Shown here piece by piece: positions 35,663 to 47,481 of a DNA stretch of 64,000 bases. The translations under genes were made by a program, and so were the position numbers. The notes under the pieces were generated by a model that saw only the letters and a program-made list of their open reading frames with translations, was not told the origin of the DNA and searched no databases. The DNA is from Flammula alnicola. Its lineage: Eukaryota; Basidiomycota; Agaricomycetes; Agaricales; Strophariaceae. The stretch covers positions 1 to 64,000 of the forward strand of contig JADNRV010000120.1 in NCBI GenBank assembly GCA_015499995.1. Direction: 5' to 3'. Position 1 is the first letter of the stretch. Each line of letters starts with the position of its first letter.

Positions 35663-36972
35663 GGAGGATATACTAGATGCGACGCACACCCTATATTTAG
35701 ATCGATCAGGCGCTCGACACTGTGTCGAATGCGACCTCTATTGACGACACTCCTTGTTTGTAGTGTGTCGCCGTTCACACTCACCCACGTGACGAGCTCA
35801 CGAATCGGCTCAGCTCGTCCGGATTTGGAATCCGATGCGGCATTCTTACCACGATCGCCTCTTCCTTCCCTTCCACCACCCCCAACGTCGTTGACACCCA
35901 CCAAGGTCGCCGTCGCGACTTCGGGAGGTTGCTGCGAGTACCCGAAAGCCACGAGGAGCACGCAAAGCGAACAACGACGAGCCAAGAGGGCTCGTCGTCA
36001 AAATTGTGCAGCAAACAACATGACAGCGACGGTGAAGAAGGCAGCGAGGAGAGTGAAGGCGAGGACAGACGCCAGGTGAGTACCGAACCACACCACACAA
36101 CCCCCGCTGACCCCTATGTCCCACCCTTTCACACAGATCGCGGGTTGAGGCTGCCACCTCCCCGCTGTCCGTTGTTCCGACCAGCAACTGAGAGGCCACA
36201 CGACACGTTGAAAACCACCGCAGCCCCACGAGTCCCACAAGCCCATCGCAAGTGCGAGAAACAAACGACCACGGGCCGCATGACAGCAGACAGCAAAAGG
36301 AGAGAAAACGAGGGCTAGGTACGTCGCCAGGCGCCCCGTGCAGCATTGCTGACCCCCCCACCGCCGTATCATCCGCGAAGAGGACGTCAACGACAATGCC
36401 AACGCTGCCACGAGTGCCCGAAGGCCCCCAGGAGCACGAAGAGGACGACAACGAGCCATGAGGGCTCGTCGTCCACATCGCATATCACAGGTGCACGAAG
36501 GCCCATGCACTATGCATGCATGCCGATGGGCACGGGCACGCACATGCCACCCCAATGTCCAATCCCCTTCCCTTTAACGAGCGCCCGCGGCTCGTAGTAT
36601 TTACTTCATGTACTAGATTTCAATATATTAATTTGACCCTTCTTAATATGTAAATAGTTTTTGCCAAGTTCCGTATGCGCACGCATTCAACTTAAGAGGG
36701 GCTTTTGAAAATTCGTGTATCATTATTTTCGTCTGTTACTAATTAATAGTAAGGTCAAGTCTAGGGCAAGCTGGTTTGTCCGAGTCGTCCTCCAATCTAC
36801 TCAAGGCACCACGAAGAGCGACACACTTCCCTTGAAGCGTGACAGATCATCGACACACTCTCACGGCTCTATGTCGACACACCTGGCTAACTGTGTCAAA
36901 GATTGGCTCGATGTGTCGTTGATCCGCATCGTCCGGATTTGGGGAGTGTGTCGAATGTGGTCTACCCTGCTG
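35663..36972 (+). mobile_element. 1310 bp element F, copy 1
   Basis: The same 1310 bp occurs inverted at 46149-47458, differing at only about one base by eye; similarity stops abruptly at both ends in both places. Both ends carry arrays of GTGTCGA/TCGACAC words. Internal frames of 185-210 codons on both strands are GC-rich, low-complexity and show no domain, so I do not call a protein. No terminal inverted repeat is evident; the left end is GGAGGATATACTAG and the right end CTACCCTGCTG. Confidence 0.85.
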
Positions 36973-37721
36973 AAGGGGCTTGCTTCAGAGTGACGGATTT
37001 GATGGGCTTTCTGAATGGTATCTAACTCAACGAGGTCTCAACCTTTCTTCTTCAAGTAAACTGTATCATAAAGCCAGGATGTATAGCTACTGTTCTATGT
37101 AATTTGTAATAAAAATAATTGTCTTGAAAAATTTCCAGTCCATATACAAGAATCATTTTGTGAAATCCTTGGTTGACAATATGTGATGAATACAAGGTTA
37201 TTACTGGGTGTTTTTCATTAAAGTAAAATTTGATATGAGATATAGAACATATATATAATCTTTGGCTGAAACCTTGAGACTGAGCGTTATCGGGAAGTAG
37301 GTGAGCGGCATATACATGGGCGAGCCCAAATTTCTGTCGCGGTCATCACGTGATCGAGTGCGCTTCATGATTCTCGTACATTGGGAGGAGGATTTTAGAC
37401 GCTGAAGTACTTCTGAGCTCCAATTTGGTCGCACAATCATAGATATATATGCTAAAACTATGTGATGCAAATGTTTTATGGCACCAGGATGGCTGCATGC
37501 TTAGAAGGGAAGCCTCCTTCCAAGGATCCTAAATCAGTCTATATTGCCTGAGCCATATAATTATCATGAATAAGCGCTAAGGTAATTCCTTTATGTCAAA
37601 AGGTGTATTAGATGTCTGAGAAAAAATTTCTCAGCCAACGTTGAACGGTAGGATTACAAACTAGTTCAAGCGTCGACAAAGACAAAGCCCCCAAATTTCG
37701 TCACTCTGAAGCAAGCCCCTT
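36973..37721. mobile_element. TIR element, 749 bp
   Basis: Perfect 23 bp terminal inverted repeats starting AAGGGGCTTGCTTCAGAGTG at the left and ending with the reverse complement at 37721. It abuts element F copy 1 exactly. The inside is AT-rich with no gene. A target duplication is not clear. Confidence 0.75.
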
Positions 37722-38541
37722 GTCAGGATTGCGTTCCGCAATATACATACAAACAAACAAATGCCTGCCGAAGCACTGCCGACAAGGGGCTTGGCACGAA
37801 CCTACAGAGGAAGTGCGTGTTGCTTTGTTGTGATTGGCGTGCCAAGATCGCAAGACAGATAATGTCGCCCCTTCTTCCTTAAGCTGCACAGCTGCTTCTC
37901 TTCAGACCGAGAGCCTACGTATACTTTCGCCTTTCGCTCTTTACGAGCGAGATGTTTCGCAGTGCCATATCCAATGCCTGTACTAATAGATTGGTTAAGA
38001 AGCCCGATAATTCAATGACATGTAACTGTATTCACTTCCGAAGCTCCAGTGACGATGATGACTTTCCCAGACAGATCAGCCAGGTCTTTGGTTGGGTCGA
38101 ATTTCTGAGATCGGTGAGATCGGAACAGGCTCATTTGTGATTACTGCTAAGGACTAAGACTTGGAGAAAGAAAGTATCAATTCCTGGCACTGAGTCCCGG
38201 AAGACAGGCGGATGATACACAACTCTGGAGAGGGATCTGAATGTACAGGAATGTCCCACGCATTCTTTTATAGTAAGAGCTTCCCAGTCAAAAATAGTAG
38301 GCATGTAGGGACAGCGCACGAAAAGATGAGGGATGGCATTTGGGGGTTTCTTATATCTTTGAATTATTGAAAGAACTCTGCCAATCATAAATGATTCATA
38401 ACGGCCTATTTACGTTCACATGACCTTATTTGTTCATATTATAAACAGATGATGATAGTATCGTCTATTTTTCTACAACTTGAACTTCTTCAGCTGGGAC
38501 TCTTCACTCGAGATAAGTTACACACTGCCAACTAATCAAAT
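37722..38541. other. Upstream region of F-box gene 1
   Basis: From ~38190 to 38541 this matches the region upstream of the second F-box gene (40310-40550 plus 43426-43488), so it belongs to the duplicated unit. No separate gene is seen. Confidence 0.5.
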
Positions 38542-39960
38542 ATGGCTCCAAAGAAATCCTTGAAAAACAAGCCCTTCCGACGTTTTGTTCCGCAATTTCC
38601 ACTGGATGTTTATACCCTGATCGTCGAACAAGTTGCGGCATTTCCATTTCCATCGAAATCTTTGGCCGCCTTATCCTTAGCACGTCGTGATTTTCGTCCT
38701 CTATGTCAACGACAAATATTTTATACCGTGAATATCAACACCGCGCCGTATGCATATTCCTACTATGGAGGACGTACTAGTGGAAAGAAACGCATGGAGG
38801 ATTTCATGAAACTGCTGAAGGACTCTCCTCATCTCGCCGACTACATCCGCGATTTGGGATTCTCACTGGTCACTCGTGATGTGGACAACCCCAACCTCGC
38901 ATTCCAGTTCCTGTCCAAACTCCACAACATACGCAAGTTTCAGTTGACTTGCCATGCCTACTTGGGCTCATACAACCCCGCTGACGACAAGCTTCCTCCG
39001 ACATTTGATTGGCAAAAATTCGATTCTGACCTCGCCGCTTCGCTTCTCGGCATCATACAGTCCCCCAATCTCAGGAGTCTAGGCCTCAAGGGATTCAACC
39101 ATTTTCCCTCGCAGGCCCTGTTCTCCTTGAAGGCATCTACACTCCTTGTCGATCTATCCATCGAATTTCTCCACATGGATGCTAACGGTGCATGCCCGAG
39201 GAATGACGAAGATTCGAGTCGTCCTCAAATTAAGAAATACCGTGTTGGCGCGCATTGTGATCAAGTTGCAAAAGCATTTCTCGGCGGACCCGAAGGTGAA
39301 CAGTCCGTGTTCGATTTCAGTCATCTGGAGAAGCTTTCCTTTGAGTGGCTAAGGCAAGCAGACGTCGACGCAGTCAAAGCTATCATGCAGTCTGCAAGGC
39401 GAATCCAGGACCTTCAATGCACGAGTGCGTAGCTTTCCTATAACTTAACCCCCTTTAGTATTGCTGAATATACAATGCCATTGGATAACATAGTCTCAAC
39501 CGATGCCAGTCTGACATTTGAAGGGTTGGCAGATATGATTATGTATGGGTCGTCCCAGACACTTCGGAATCTCGAAGTTATCAGAATCGAACGCGAGGAA
39601 GAAAACCCTTTCTGTGGTTTACTCGAAGAACTGGCGCTGCTTTCGGGAAATGTGGACGTCCTAGAGGCCATTACTGTCCGCCTCACTTTTGGCAACATGT
39701 TGCCATATGACATGTCCGACAAGTGCAAAGCGCTGGATGCACTCCTCTCCGTCAAAGCAGCATTTCCGCGCCTCCGAAAACTATCGATTGTCGTAGATCT
39801 ATCGGTTCCAGGCAGTGATGTTCTTGAAAGCTGCCAGATTGAGGATTTTGAAGAAGAAGTCGAGGACGAGTCTGCTGATATACAGGAAAGATGCTTCACC
39901 TGCATGGCTGCTATTCCTGGGTTTGAGTTTCAATTCTCGGTAACGATTGATTGGGTGTAA
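38542..39960 (+). CDS. F-box-like protein, paralogue 1
   Basis: CDS join(38542..39424, 39494..39960), 449 residues. The 69 bp intron (GTGCGT...CATAG) is preferred over a ~30 bp alternative because it has normal length and works in both paralogues. Residues ~15-60 form an F-box-like region (FPLDVYTLIVEQVA, LAALSLARRDFRPLCQRQIF); the rest is leucine-rich with short repeats such as NLRSLGLKGFNHF and LEKLSFEWL. Mushrooms carry large families of such proteins, presumed SCF ubiquitin-ligase adaptors; the substrate is unknown. It is one of a tandem pair with the gene at 43489. Confidence 0.85.
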
Positions 39961-40014
39961 CAATAATATTCTTGAAACTCAACGCAAAATTCTGGAGCAT
40001 TGAAGGCCCCAAAG

Positions 40015-40330
40015 TTCGGTTAAGTATGGATCAGCTCGTACGATAGGCGCAGAACCGCCTTAGCGCTGGATGGGCAAGTAGTTGGCGTTGTACGGTCTAG
40101 ACACATTGAGGGTAAAAAGGGCCACGATGAGCACCGAAAGACAAGCATGACCGAATGACATTCCAGGACTCCACTTCAAATGAACAATCCCAAATCCTCC
40201 AAGCCAATGGAGAACGAAGGTGCAGGTGGCCAGGTCGACTCGAGACAATAAAGAAAACACATACAGCAAGTGAAGTTCTGCCGGACGGCTGATAAACGAG
40301 TAACACAACGCTGGGGTGGGATCTGCATGT
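40015..40330 (-). repeat. Duplicated segment X, copy 2 (uninterrupted)
   Basis: Reverse complement of the segment at 34783-35540 without the 470 bp insert. On the minus strand it contains an open frame ending ...SRPYNANYLPIQR, which may be an old exon; the frame is not kept in copy 1. It lies between F-box gene 1 and the element at 40551. Confidence 0.75.
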
Positions 40331-40550
40331 ACAGGAATGTCCCATGCATTCCTGTATAGTCAGAGCTTCCCAAATAAAAATAGTAGAGGCACGTAGAGAC
40401 GTCGCACGAAAAGATAAGCTCTGGATGGGGTTTGGTGGGTTTCTGAAAGAATTATTGAATCGATTCGCGCACCAGGAGCTTGTTTGTTCGTATTATAAAT
40501 AGAATACTAATGACGCGTAAACTCAAATTCAAATCAGTATCATCTTTTTT

Positions 40551-43425
40551 CCAGAATATCTCAGATTTGGAAAAACCGGGAGGCCGGCAGCTGGCGGCTG
40601 GCTGGCTGGCTATTTTGGGCGGTGGGAAGATATACTGCCGTCTCCGGCGGCGACCTTTGAGATAGCGCCTACCCCGCCCCAAGCCCGCCCACCCGTTCGT
40701 AAATATACTACCTATATATTATAAACCTTCACCGGAGGATAGTATCTCATTAAATTAACATACAATACATATATAAATATAAGTAAATTATGAGGCAATC
40801 ATTTAGCAGTCATGCACACATGCCTGCTATTATTTCACTTTGGACAGGGTTGCTTTCAACTTTCCCCGCCTTTCTCGAATCCTTAACAGGGATCTAGGGA
40901 AGGGTGGGCATGTTCCGGGGACCGTAAAATTTAATTCAAAACAATATTAATCCCGCCCAATATGTAAAGTAGGGACTATCATGGATAAATCCGGTAACTA
41001 CCCGTACCCGACCCACGGTTTTTGACCCATATGGTTCAGGTACAGTTCGGTTTGGGTAAATCCGTCATACCCGTTGATAGGGCCGCAAACCGGCCGCGCG
41101 TGAATTTCGCGATATATCATCTTCTACCTATAGAATATAACCGAGATAGAGAGACTATAACGCACCCAAGTTAGTAGTCTAAGGCCTAGCTATGCGACTA
41201 CTAGCTGTCATATAACCTGTGACAATGGTAATCAGATGCGGTTCAGAGCTAGCTGAGTCCGTATGATAAGCCGGGAGACAGTTAAAAGTTAGAAACAGTG
41301 AAATATAGAACGCACAAGTCATAAACGACTAGCGAGGCATAAAACGCACCATGGGGAATAAATTAAAAGACTTCTGGATGCTTTGGAAGTAGTGCGCGGC
41401 GAATTCAGTACAATCAGTGTATTGCTGAATAGCTAGCTACAAAATACTACAACTAGGAGCGCGAGACACAGCTAGTGAAAGCGAGACGCGAGTGCGTCGA
41501 CTACTAGCGGGTGTATCTTGTGACTTACCGGGAGACGCACGGGACGCGGACGCGTTAGTTAGACGCACGCTCTACCCTCTACCCGCGGGAGTACCAAAAG
41601 TAGTAATAGGACGAGAAAGGAAAGAAGAAACCGGCATCAATGATGGCCGCAGATCCGGAATAAAGCGGCACCGCTAGCCGAGACGCACGCATGATGCGCA
41701 TGGTACGCGGAAGTCAGGAGCGTCCTAGCGCGCTAAAATGGGATGAATTTCCAAATCCCTTGACCTCTATCTGGTCACCTGGAATACCCAACCCTATACC
41801 CATTGCCTGCAGGCATTATTTACACGAGATAAGAATGTTTTACACTATTTTATTCGCATACTAGAACCACACATAGCTGTAGTATAAAAGATGTACCTAT
41901 GTAGCTAGTTACCTTAAGCAATCTCTTCCCAGTTTTATTTCGAGCTAAGACGCAGTGTCTAGTAAGAAAGAGGACGAATAAAGGAACAGTTTGACTTCAA
42001 TAGAGTTCGTTTGAAAGCCAGAAGAAGGCTTAGTGTTAAAGAGAAGTTCTTGAGGACAAGGTCCAAGAATTTAGAAGCCAGAGAGTGCTTAGAGGCCAAG
42101 AGAGCGCCTAGAGAGTCAGAAACAGAGTCCACAGTGGGCTAGCAGATCATTCAGAAGGTAGCGCACAGTGCGGCCTTAGTTTCAGACCAGTTCCCAAAGC
42201 TTCAGAGCAGCTAGTGGCATCGAAATTCGAGCTAGCAGCGTCCTAGAGAGTTCCTCTCAAATAAAAACCATAAAAATCAATAAAACCGTTCATCCCTGTG
42301 ATAAAACGAGGCTTAAAACTACAATAAAACGTGTGTTTGAATAATCCCTCATACCCACTTTAAACGAACCGCGAGGCGCTGTCTACAAGTCAGCTAGCTA
42401 AATAAAACAAACACTGTGGAGTACAGCACACTACATATTTCTGAAGCTAGTAGAGCGTCGCTCGACCTAGTTAGGATCTCGCTCCGCAGTTGTGTGTGTT
42501 GTTTAGGTCGCTGAGCGCGTAGCGGGTCTCTCACCGTGACTGATGTGCCGACTGCATGTTTTATTTATAGTCTACTAGTCAGTGAGAGCGTCAATTGAGC
42601 GTCAATTCACAAGTTTTAATCTGCCTAACCCAAGCAAAGATGTTAGAAAGCTAAAGGGGTGTAGAATGTAATTCTGAACAAATCAATATAAAATCTTGGT
42701 CAATTGGGGTCTAAATCCAGAAGAAGGAACTTAGAGGCACCTATTTCAATATTTCTAAGCCCAAATCAGATGAAAAAAAGTTTGCAATTCTGTCAAACAA
42801 GCAGGCCAGACACTAAAAAATTACACTCGAGTACTTGCCTTTATTTTTCTCTGATATACATCTTATTTTGACAACTCTGAGATCCTATTTAAACGGGATG
42901 TAGATGAATTATTCAAGAGAGATCGCATTTTCTATTTTTAGATCAATCAGTAAATGTGACACATTAGTTACGGCCATTACAAAATCATATTGGCATCAAG
43001 GCTAGCCCAATATCCGTGGTACCCACGGTTCTGACCCAAATATCGTGGGTCGGTTCAAACGGATACCGGTCCAAACAATCTACGGATAAACCCGGTCTTT
43101 GCCAAACCATGATAGTCCCTAATGTAAAGGGCGGTAGCAGTGGTGGCGACTTATCTCGCTGTCGGACGCTCATAGGATAGCCCTCAATAGTATTTACATA
43201 CATATATATCACTGCTGGAGATATATAACAATATTAAAGAATATGCACTTACAGAATGGCATGCATCGTTACCAACTTGGCTGCCAGCGTTGGTGTACTG
43301 AGGGACATTAAATTTATAGCAGATTCAAGATTGTAGCGGCGAGGCGTGCACGTGATGTCTGGCCGGACAGCCAGCCAGCCGCCAGCCACCCGGACACCCG
43401 GTTTTTCCAAGTTCGAGATGTCCTC
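40551..43425. mobile_element. TIR element between F-box copies (host of a nested hAT)
   Basis: Ends are inverted repeats sharing TTGGAAAAACCGGG and GGCTGGCGGCTGGCTGGCTG. CTTTTTT flanks both sides (40544-40550 and 43426-43432). The paralogous unit upstream of F-box 1 is continuous across this point, so the insertion came after the gene duplication. Without the nested element it is ~715 bp, with no coding potential. Exact ends are uncertain by a few bases. Confidence 0.8.
40970..43121. mobile_element. Nested hAT-like element, 2152 bp, non-autonomous
   Basis: ATGTAAAG flanks both ends exactly (40962-40969 and 43122-43129), an 8 bp duplication. The termini are TAGGGACTATCATGG and its reverse complement CCATGATAGTCCCTA. 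Subterminal ACCC/CCCACGG words resemble the other hAT elements here. No transposase frame is present. The interior (41100-42600) contains purine-rich repetitive DNA and a TATA-like tract (TATAAAAGATG) at ~41885, possibly a solo LTR or other insertion. Confidence 0.9.
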
Positions 43426-43488
43426 CTTTTTTCTACGACGACTTCAGCTGGGATATACTCGAGATTACACATTACCTACTAATCAACA

Positions 43489-44922
43489 ATGGCTCCAAAG
43501 AAATCGTTGAAAAAGAAGCCCTTCCAATGTTTTGTTCCGCAATTCCCACCGGATGTTTATACCGTTATTGTCGAACAAGTTGCGGCATTTCCATCTCCAT
43601 CGAAATCACTGAGTGCTTTGGTCGCCTTATCCTTAGCATCTCGTTCTTTTCGTCCTCTGTGTCAACGACAAATATTTTACACCGTGAACATCAACACCGC
43701 GCTGTATACGTATTCCTACTACGGACGACGTATTAGTGGAAAGAAACGCATGGAGGATTTCATGGAATTGCTGAAGGACTCTCCTCATCTCGCCGACTAT
43801 ATCCGCGATTTGGGATTCTCGCTGGTCAGTCGTGATGTGGACAACCCCGGCCTTGCATTCCAGTTCCTGTCCAAACTCCATTGCATACGCAAGTTTCAGT
43901 TGACTTGCAATGCATGCTTGATCTCATACAACCCCGCTGACGAGAAGCTTCCTTCGACATTCGATTGGCGAAAAATTGATTCTGACCTCGCCGCTACGCT
44001 TCTCGGCATCATACAGTCTCCCAGTCTCAGGAGTCTAGGCCTCGAGGGATTCAACCATTTCCCCTCGCAGGCCTTGTTCTCCTTGAAGACATCTACACTG
44101 CTCGTCGATCTATCCATCGACTTTCTCCACATGGATGCTGAGGGTGCATGCCCGAGGAATGACGATGATTCAAGTCGTCCTCAAATTAAGAAATACCGTG
44201 TTGGCGCGTATTGTGATCAAGTTGCAACAGCATTTCTCGGCGGACCCGAAGGTGAACAGGCCGTGTTCGATTTCAGTCATGTTGAAAAGCTTTCCTTTGA
44301 GTGGTTAAGGCAAGCAGACGCTGACGCAGCCAAAGCGATCATGCAGTCTGCAAGGCGAATCCAGGACCTTCAATGCACGTGTGCGTAGCTTTGCTGTATC
44401 ATAACCTGCCTTAGCATTGCTGACTATGCAATGCCATTGGATAACATAGTCTCACCCCATGCCAGTCTGACATTTGAAGGGTTAGCAGATATGATTATGT
44501 ATGGTTCATCCCAGACTCTTCGGAATCTCGAAGTTATCAGATTCGAACCCGAATTAGAGGACGAAAACCCTTCCCGTGGTTTAATCGAAGAACTGAAGCT
44601 GCTTTCGGGGAATGTGGGCGTCCTAGAGTCCATTACTCTCCGCCTCACATGTGGCAACAATATGCCCTATGACATGTCCGACAAGTGCAAAGTACTGGAT
44701 GCACTCCTCTCCGACGAAGCAGCATTTCCGCGCCTCCGAAAACTATCACTTGACGTAGTTCTATCGGTTCCAGGCAGCGGCGTTCTTGAAAGCTGGGATA
44801 TTGAGAATCATGAAGAAGAAGTTGAGGAAGAATCTGCTAATATACAGGAAAGATGCTTCACCTGCGTGGCTGCTATTCCTGGGTTCGAGCTCCGATTCTC
44901 GATGAAGATTGATTGGGTGTAA
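43489..44922 (+). CDS. F-box-like protein, paralogue 2
   Basis: CDS join(43489..44380, 44450..44922), 454 residues. It is a close paralogue of the gene at 38542 (roughly 85-90% identical), with the same exon layout and the same F-box-like start after MAPKKSLKKKPF. Small in-frame indels (for example an added SALV near residue 45) and many substitutions separate the two; both are fully open, suggesting both are kept. Its promoter region was split by the insertion at 40551-43425, leaving only ~60 bp of the ancestral upstream sequence next to the ATG, so expression may differ from paralogue 1. Confidence 0.85.
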
Positions 44923-45103
44923 CAATAATATTCTTGAAACTCAACGCAAACTTCTGCACCACCGAAGGCCTTCGCTATCGATATACTTAACTAGACCAAG
45001 TTTTATATAAAAGAGCACTTGCAATTCTTTGAATATTTTTAATAGATCTCCATCAGGCCTACGGACAATGTAATTTGGTATTATTGCTGTTTTCATAAAT
45101 CCT

Positions 45104-46149
45104 GGCGAAGCTGCCTTTTTGGGCGAAACCAAAATTTTCGTCACATCCGAGCTGTCGTTTTGTTCGCGCCATAGCTCTCTTGTTTCTCAACCAAATTGAA
45201 TAATTTTTAGTGCATTGGAATCGCATGAACTTAAGCTTTCGAATGGTGTAATATAATTAGGCTATTTCTCGCTGTACAAAATCTCATAGTATCACAGCCT
45301 CTCGGAGCCTAAATCCCTCGAAACATAGCAAATCTGTACATTTCTTCACGATATATGATTCTCTCAAGGTAGAGAATGTATTATCAGTATTTGAATAGTG
45401 TATAACACAGAAAATATATGTTTTTGGGCAGAGGAAGGGCAGAAATAGGGTGGCTAGCAGGTAACCCTGTGCAACCCCATGAAACCAATACTCAACTCGT
45501 AGCAACTCGTCTTCTCCTGCCAACTCTACCATTACAGATTATCATCTCCAACATTATGCTAGGGTCTAATGCTCTTGCAGCAAAGAACAGTCAAGTTTTC
45601 GAAAGAAATCTTCAAGCTGGGAAGTGCGAGAGCGCAGCAGGCTTTTCAGGTTCTGGTACAGGATCTTCAGCTCTCAAGTCAGATATAACTAATCCAGAGG
45701 CTTCCTTGGAAGGTTTTGGGGCCTTTCCTGTCCTTTTTAGCAATTTTAGGTTGATATGTAGAGAGCAAGAGGATGTGACGTGGCATTAGTTCCGGTTGGC
45801 TGGTCAAGGCTATTGCCTATCCATATATTCCTTCATTTTTTTGATAGCTTTTGGTTACAGAGCTATTTCTAGAACATAAACCTACACCAAATCCTTGGTA
45901 TTCGAGAAGAAATGAGGAGGTTTGCCATATTTTGAGGGCTGGAGACTGCTTTTCAGCGAGTAACAGTGACATTTCTTACACCTTTATATACCCCAAGTTT
46001 CTTAGACGGTTCGAAAGCTTACGTTCATGCGATTCCAATGCACTAAAGATTATTCAATTTGGTTGAGAAACGAGAGAGCTATGGCGCGAACAAAACGACA
46101 GCTCGGATGTGACGAAAATTTTGGTTTCGCCCAAAAAGGCAGCTTCGCC
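45104..46149. mobile_element. Long-TIR element E, ~1.05 kb, 140 bp arms
   Basis: Left arm 45104-45243 and right arm 46010-46149 are inverted copies: GGCGAAGCTGCCTTTTTGGG, ACCAAAATTTTCGTCACATC, CGAGCTGTCGTTTTGTTCGC, ATTGGAATCGCATGAAC and CTTTCGAA all recur reversed. The interior is AT-rich with no recognisable transposase. It abuts element F copy 2. Long arms suggest a Mutator-like or fold-back type, which is inference. Confidence 0.85.
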
Positions 46150-47458
46150 AGCAGGGTAGACCACATTCGACACACTCCCCAAATCCGGACGATGCGGATC
46201 AATGACACATCGAGCCAATCTTTGACACAGTTAGCCAGGTGTGTCGACATAGAGCCGTGAGAGTGTGTCGATGATCTGTCACGCTTCAAGGGAAGTGTGT
46301 CGCTCTTCGTGGTGCCTTGAGTAGATTGGAGGACGACTCGGACAAACCAGCTTGCCCTAGACTTGACCTTACTATTAATTAGTAACAGACGAAAATAATG
46401 ATACACGAATTTTCAAAAGCCCCTCTTAAGTTGAATGCGTGCGCATACGGAACTTGGCAAAAACTATTTACATATTAAGAAGGGTCAAATTAATATATTG
46501 AAATCTAGTACATGAAGTAAATACTACGAGCCGCGGGCGCTCGTTAAAGGGAAGGGGATTGGACATTGGGGTGGCATGTGCGTGCCCGTGCCCATCGGCA
46601 TGCATGCATAGTGCATGGGCCTTCGTGCACCTGTGATATGCGATGTGGACGACGAGCCCTCATGGCTCGTTGTCGTCCTCTTCGTGCTCCTGGGGGCCTT
46701 CGGGCACTCGTGGCAGCGTTGGCATTGTCGTTGACGTCCTCTTCGCGGATGATACGGCGGTGGGGGGGTCAGCAATGCTGCACGGGGCGCCTGGCGACGT
46801 ACCTAGCCCTCGTTTTCTCTCCTTTTGCTGTCTGCTGTCATGCGGCCCGTGGTCGTTTGTTTCTCGCACTTGCGATGGGCTTGTGGGACTCGTGGGGCTG
46901 CGGTGGTTTTCAACGTGTCGTGTGGCCTCTCAGTTGCTGGTCGGAACAACGGACAGCGGGGAGGTGGCAGCCTCAACCCGCGATCTGTGTGAAAGGGTGG
47001 GACATAGGGGTCAGCGGGGGTTGTGTGGTGTGGTTCGGTACTCACCTGGCGTCTGTCCTCGCCTTCACTCTCCTCGCTGCCTTCTTCACCGTCGCTGTCA
47101 TGTTGTTTGCTGCACAATTTTGACGACGAGCCCTCTTGGCTCGTCGTTGTTCGCTTTGCGTGCTCCTCGTGGCTTTCGGGTACTCGCAGCAACCTCCCGA
47201 AGTCGCGACGGCGACCTTGGTGGGTGTCAACGACGTTGGGGGTGGTGGAAGGAAAGGAAGAGGCGATCGTGGTAAGAATGCCGCATCGGATTCCAAATCC
47301 GGACGAGCTGAGCCGATTCGTGAGCTCGTCACGTGGGTGAGTGTGAACGGCGACACACTACAAACAAGGAGTGTCGTCAATAGAGGTCGCATTCGACACA
47401 GTGTCGAGCGCCTGATCGATCTAAATATAGGGTGTGCGTCGCATCTAGTATATCCTCC
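46149..47458 (-). mobile_element. 1310 bp element F, copy 2 (inverted)
   Basis: Reverse complement of 35663-36972 with identical length and nearly identical sequence; the one difference I noticed changes GGG to GAA/GAG context near 47250. Flanks differ from copy 1, placing the boundaries. A long-TIR element lies on one side and a retroposon on the other. Confidence 0.85.
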
Positions 47459-47481
47459 CCCTTCAGCGAAGGTGTCCGGGA

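Noticed and set aside
35846..36555. Open frames of 185 and 210 codons in element F, repeated at 46566-47275
   Set aside because: They overlap on the same strand, are low-complexity (Ser/Leu/Arg/Trp runs) and are mirrored by open frames on the other strand; this is GC-rich composition, not a protein. Conservation between copies only reflects DNA identity.
39425..39454. A 30 bp intron in the F-box genes (GTAGCT..TTTAG)
   Set aside because: It keeps phase but is too short to splice; a 69 bp intron with GTGCGT donor and CATAG acceptor works in both paralogues.
40970..43121. Reading the 2.15 kb insert as a CRISPR-like or coding region
   Set aside because: No regular repeat-spacer pattern and no long frame; exact 8 bp duplication and inverted termini identify a hAT-like element.
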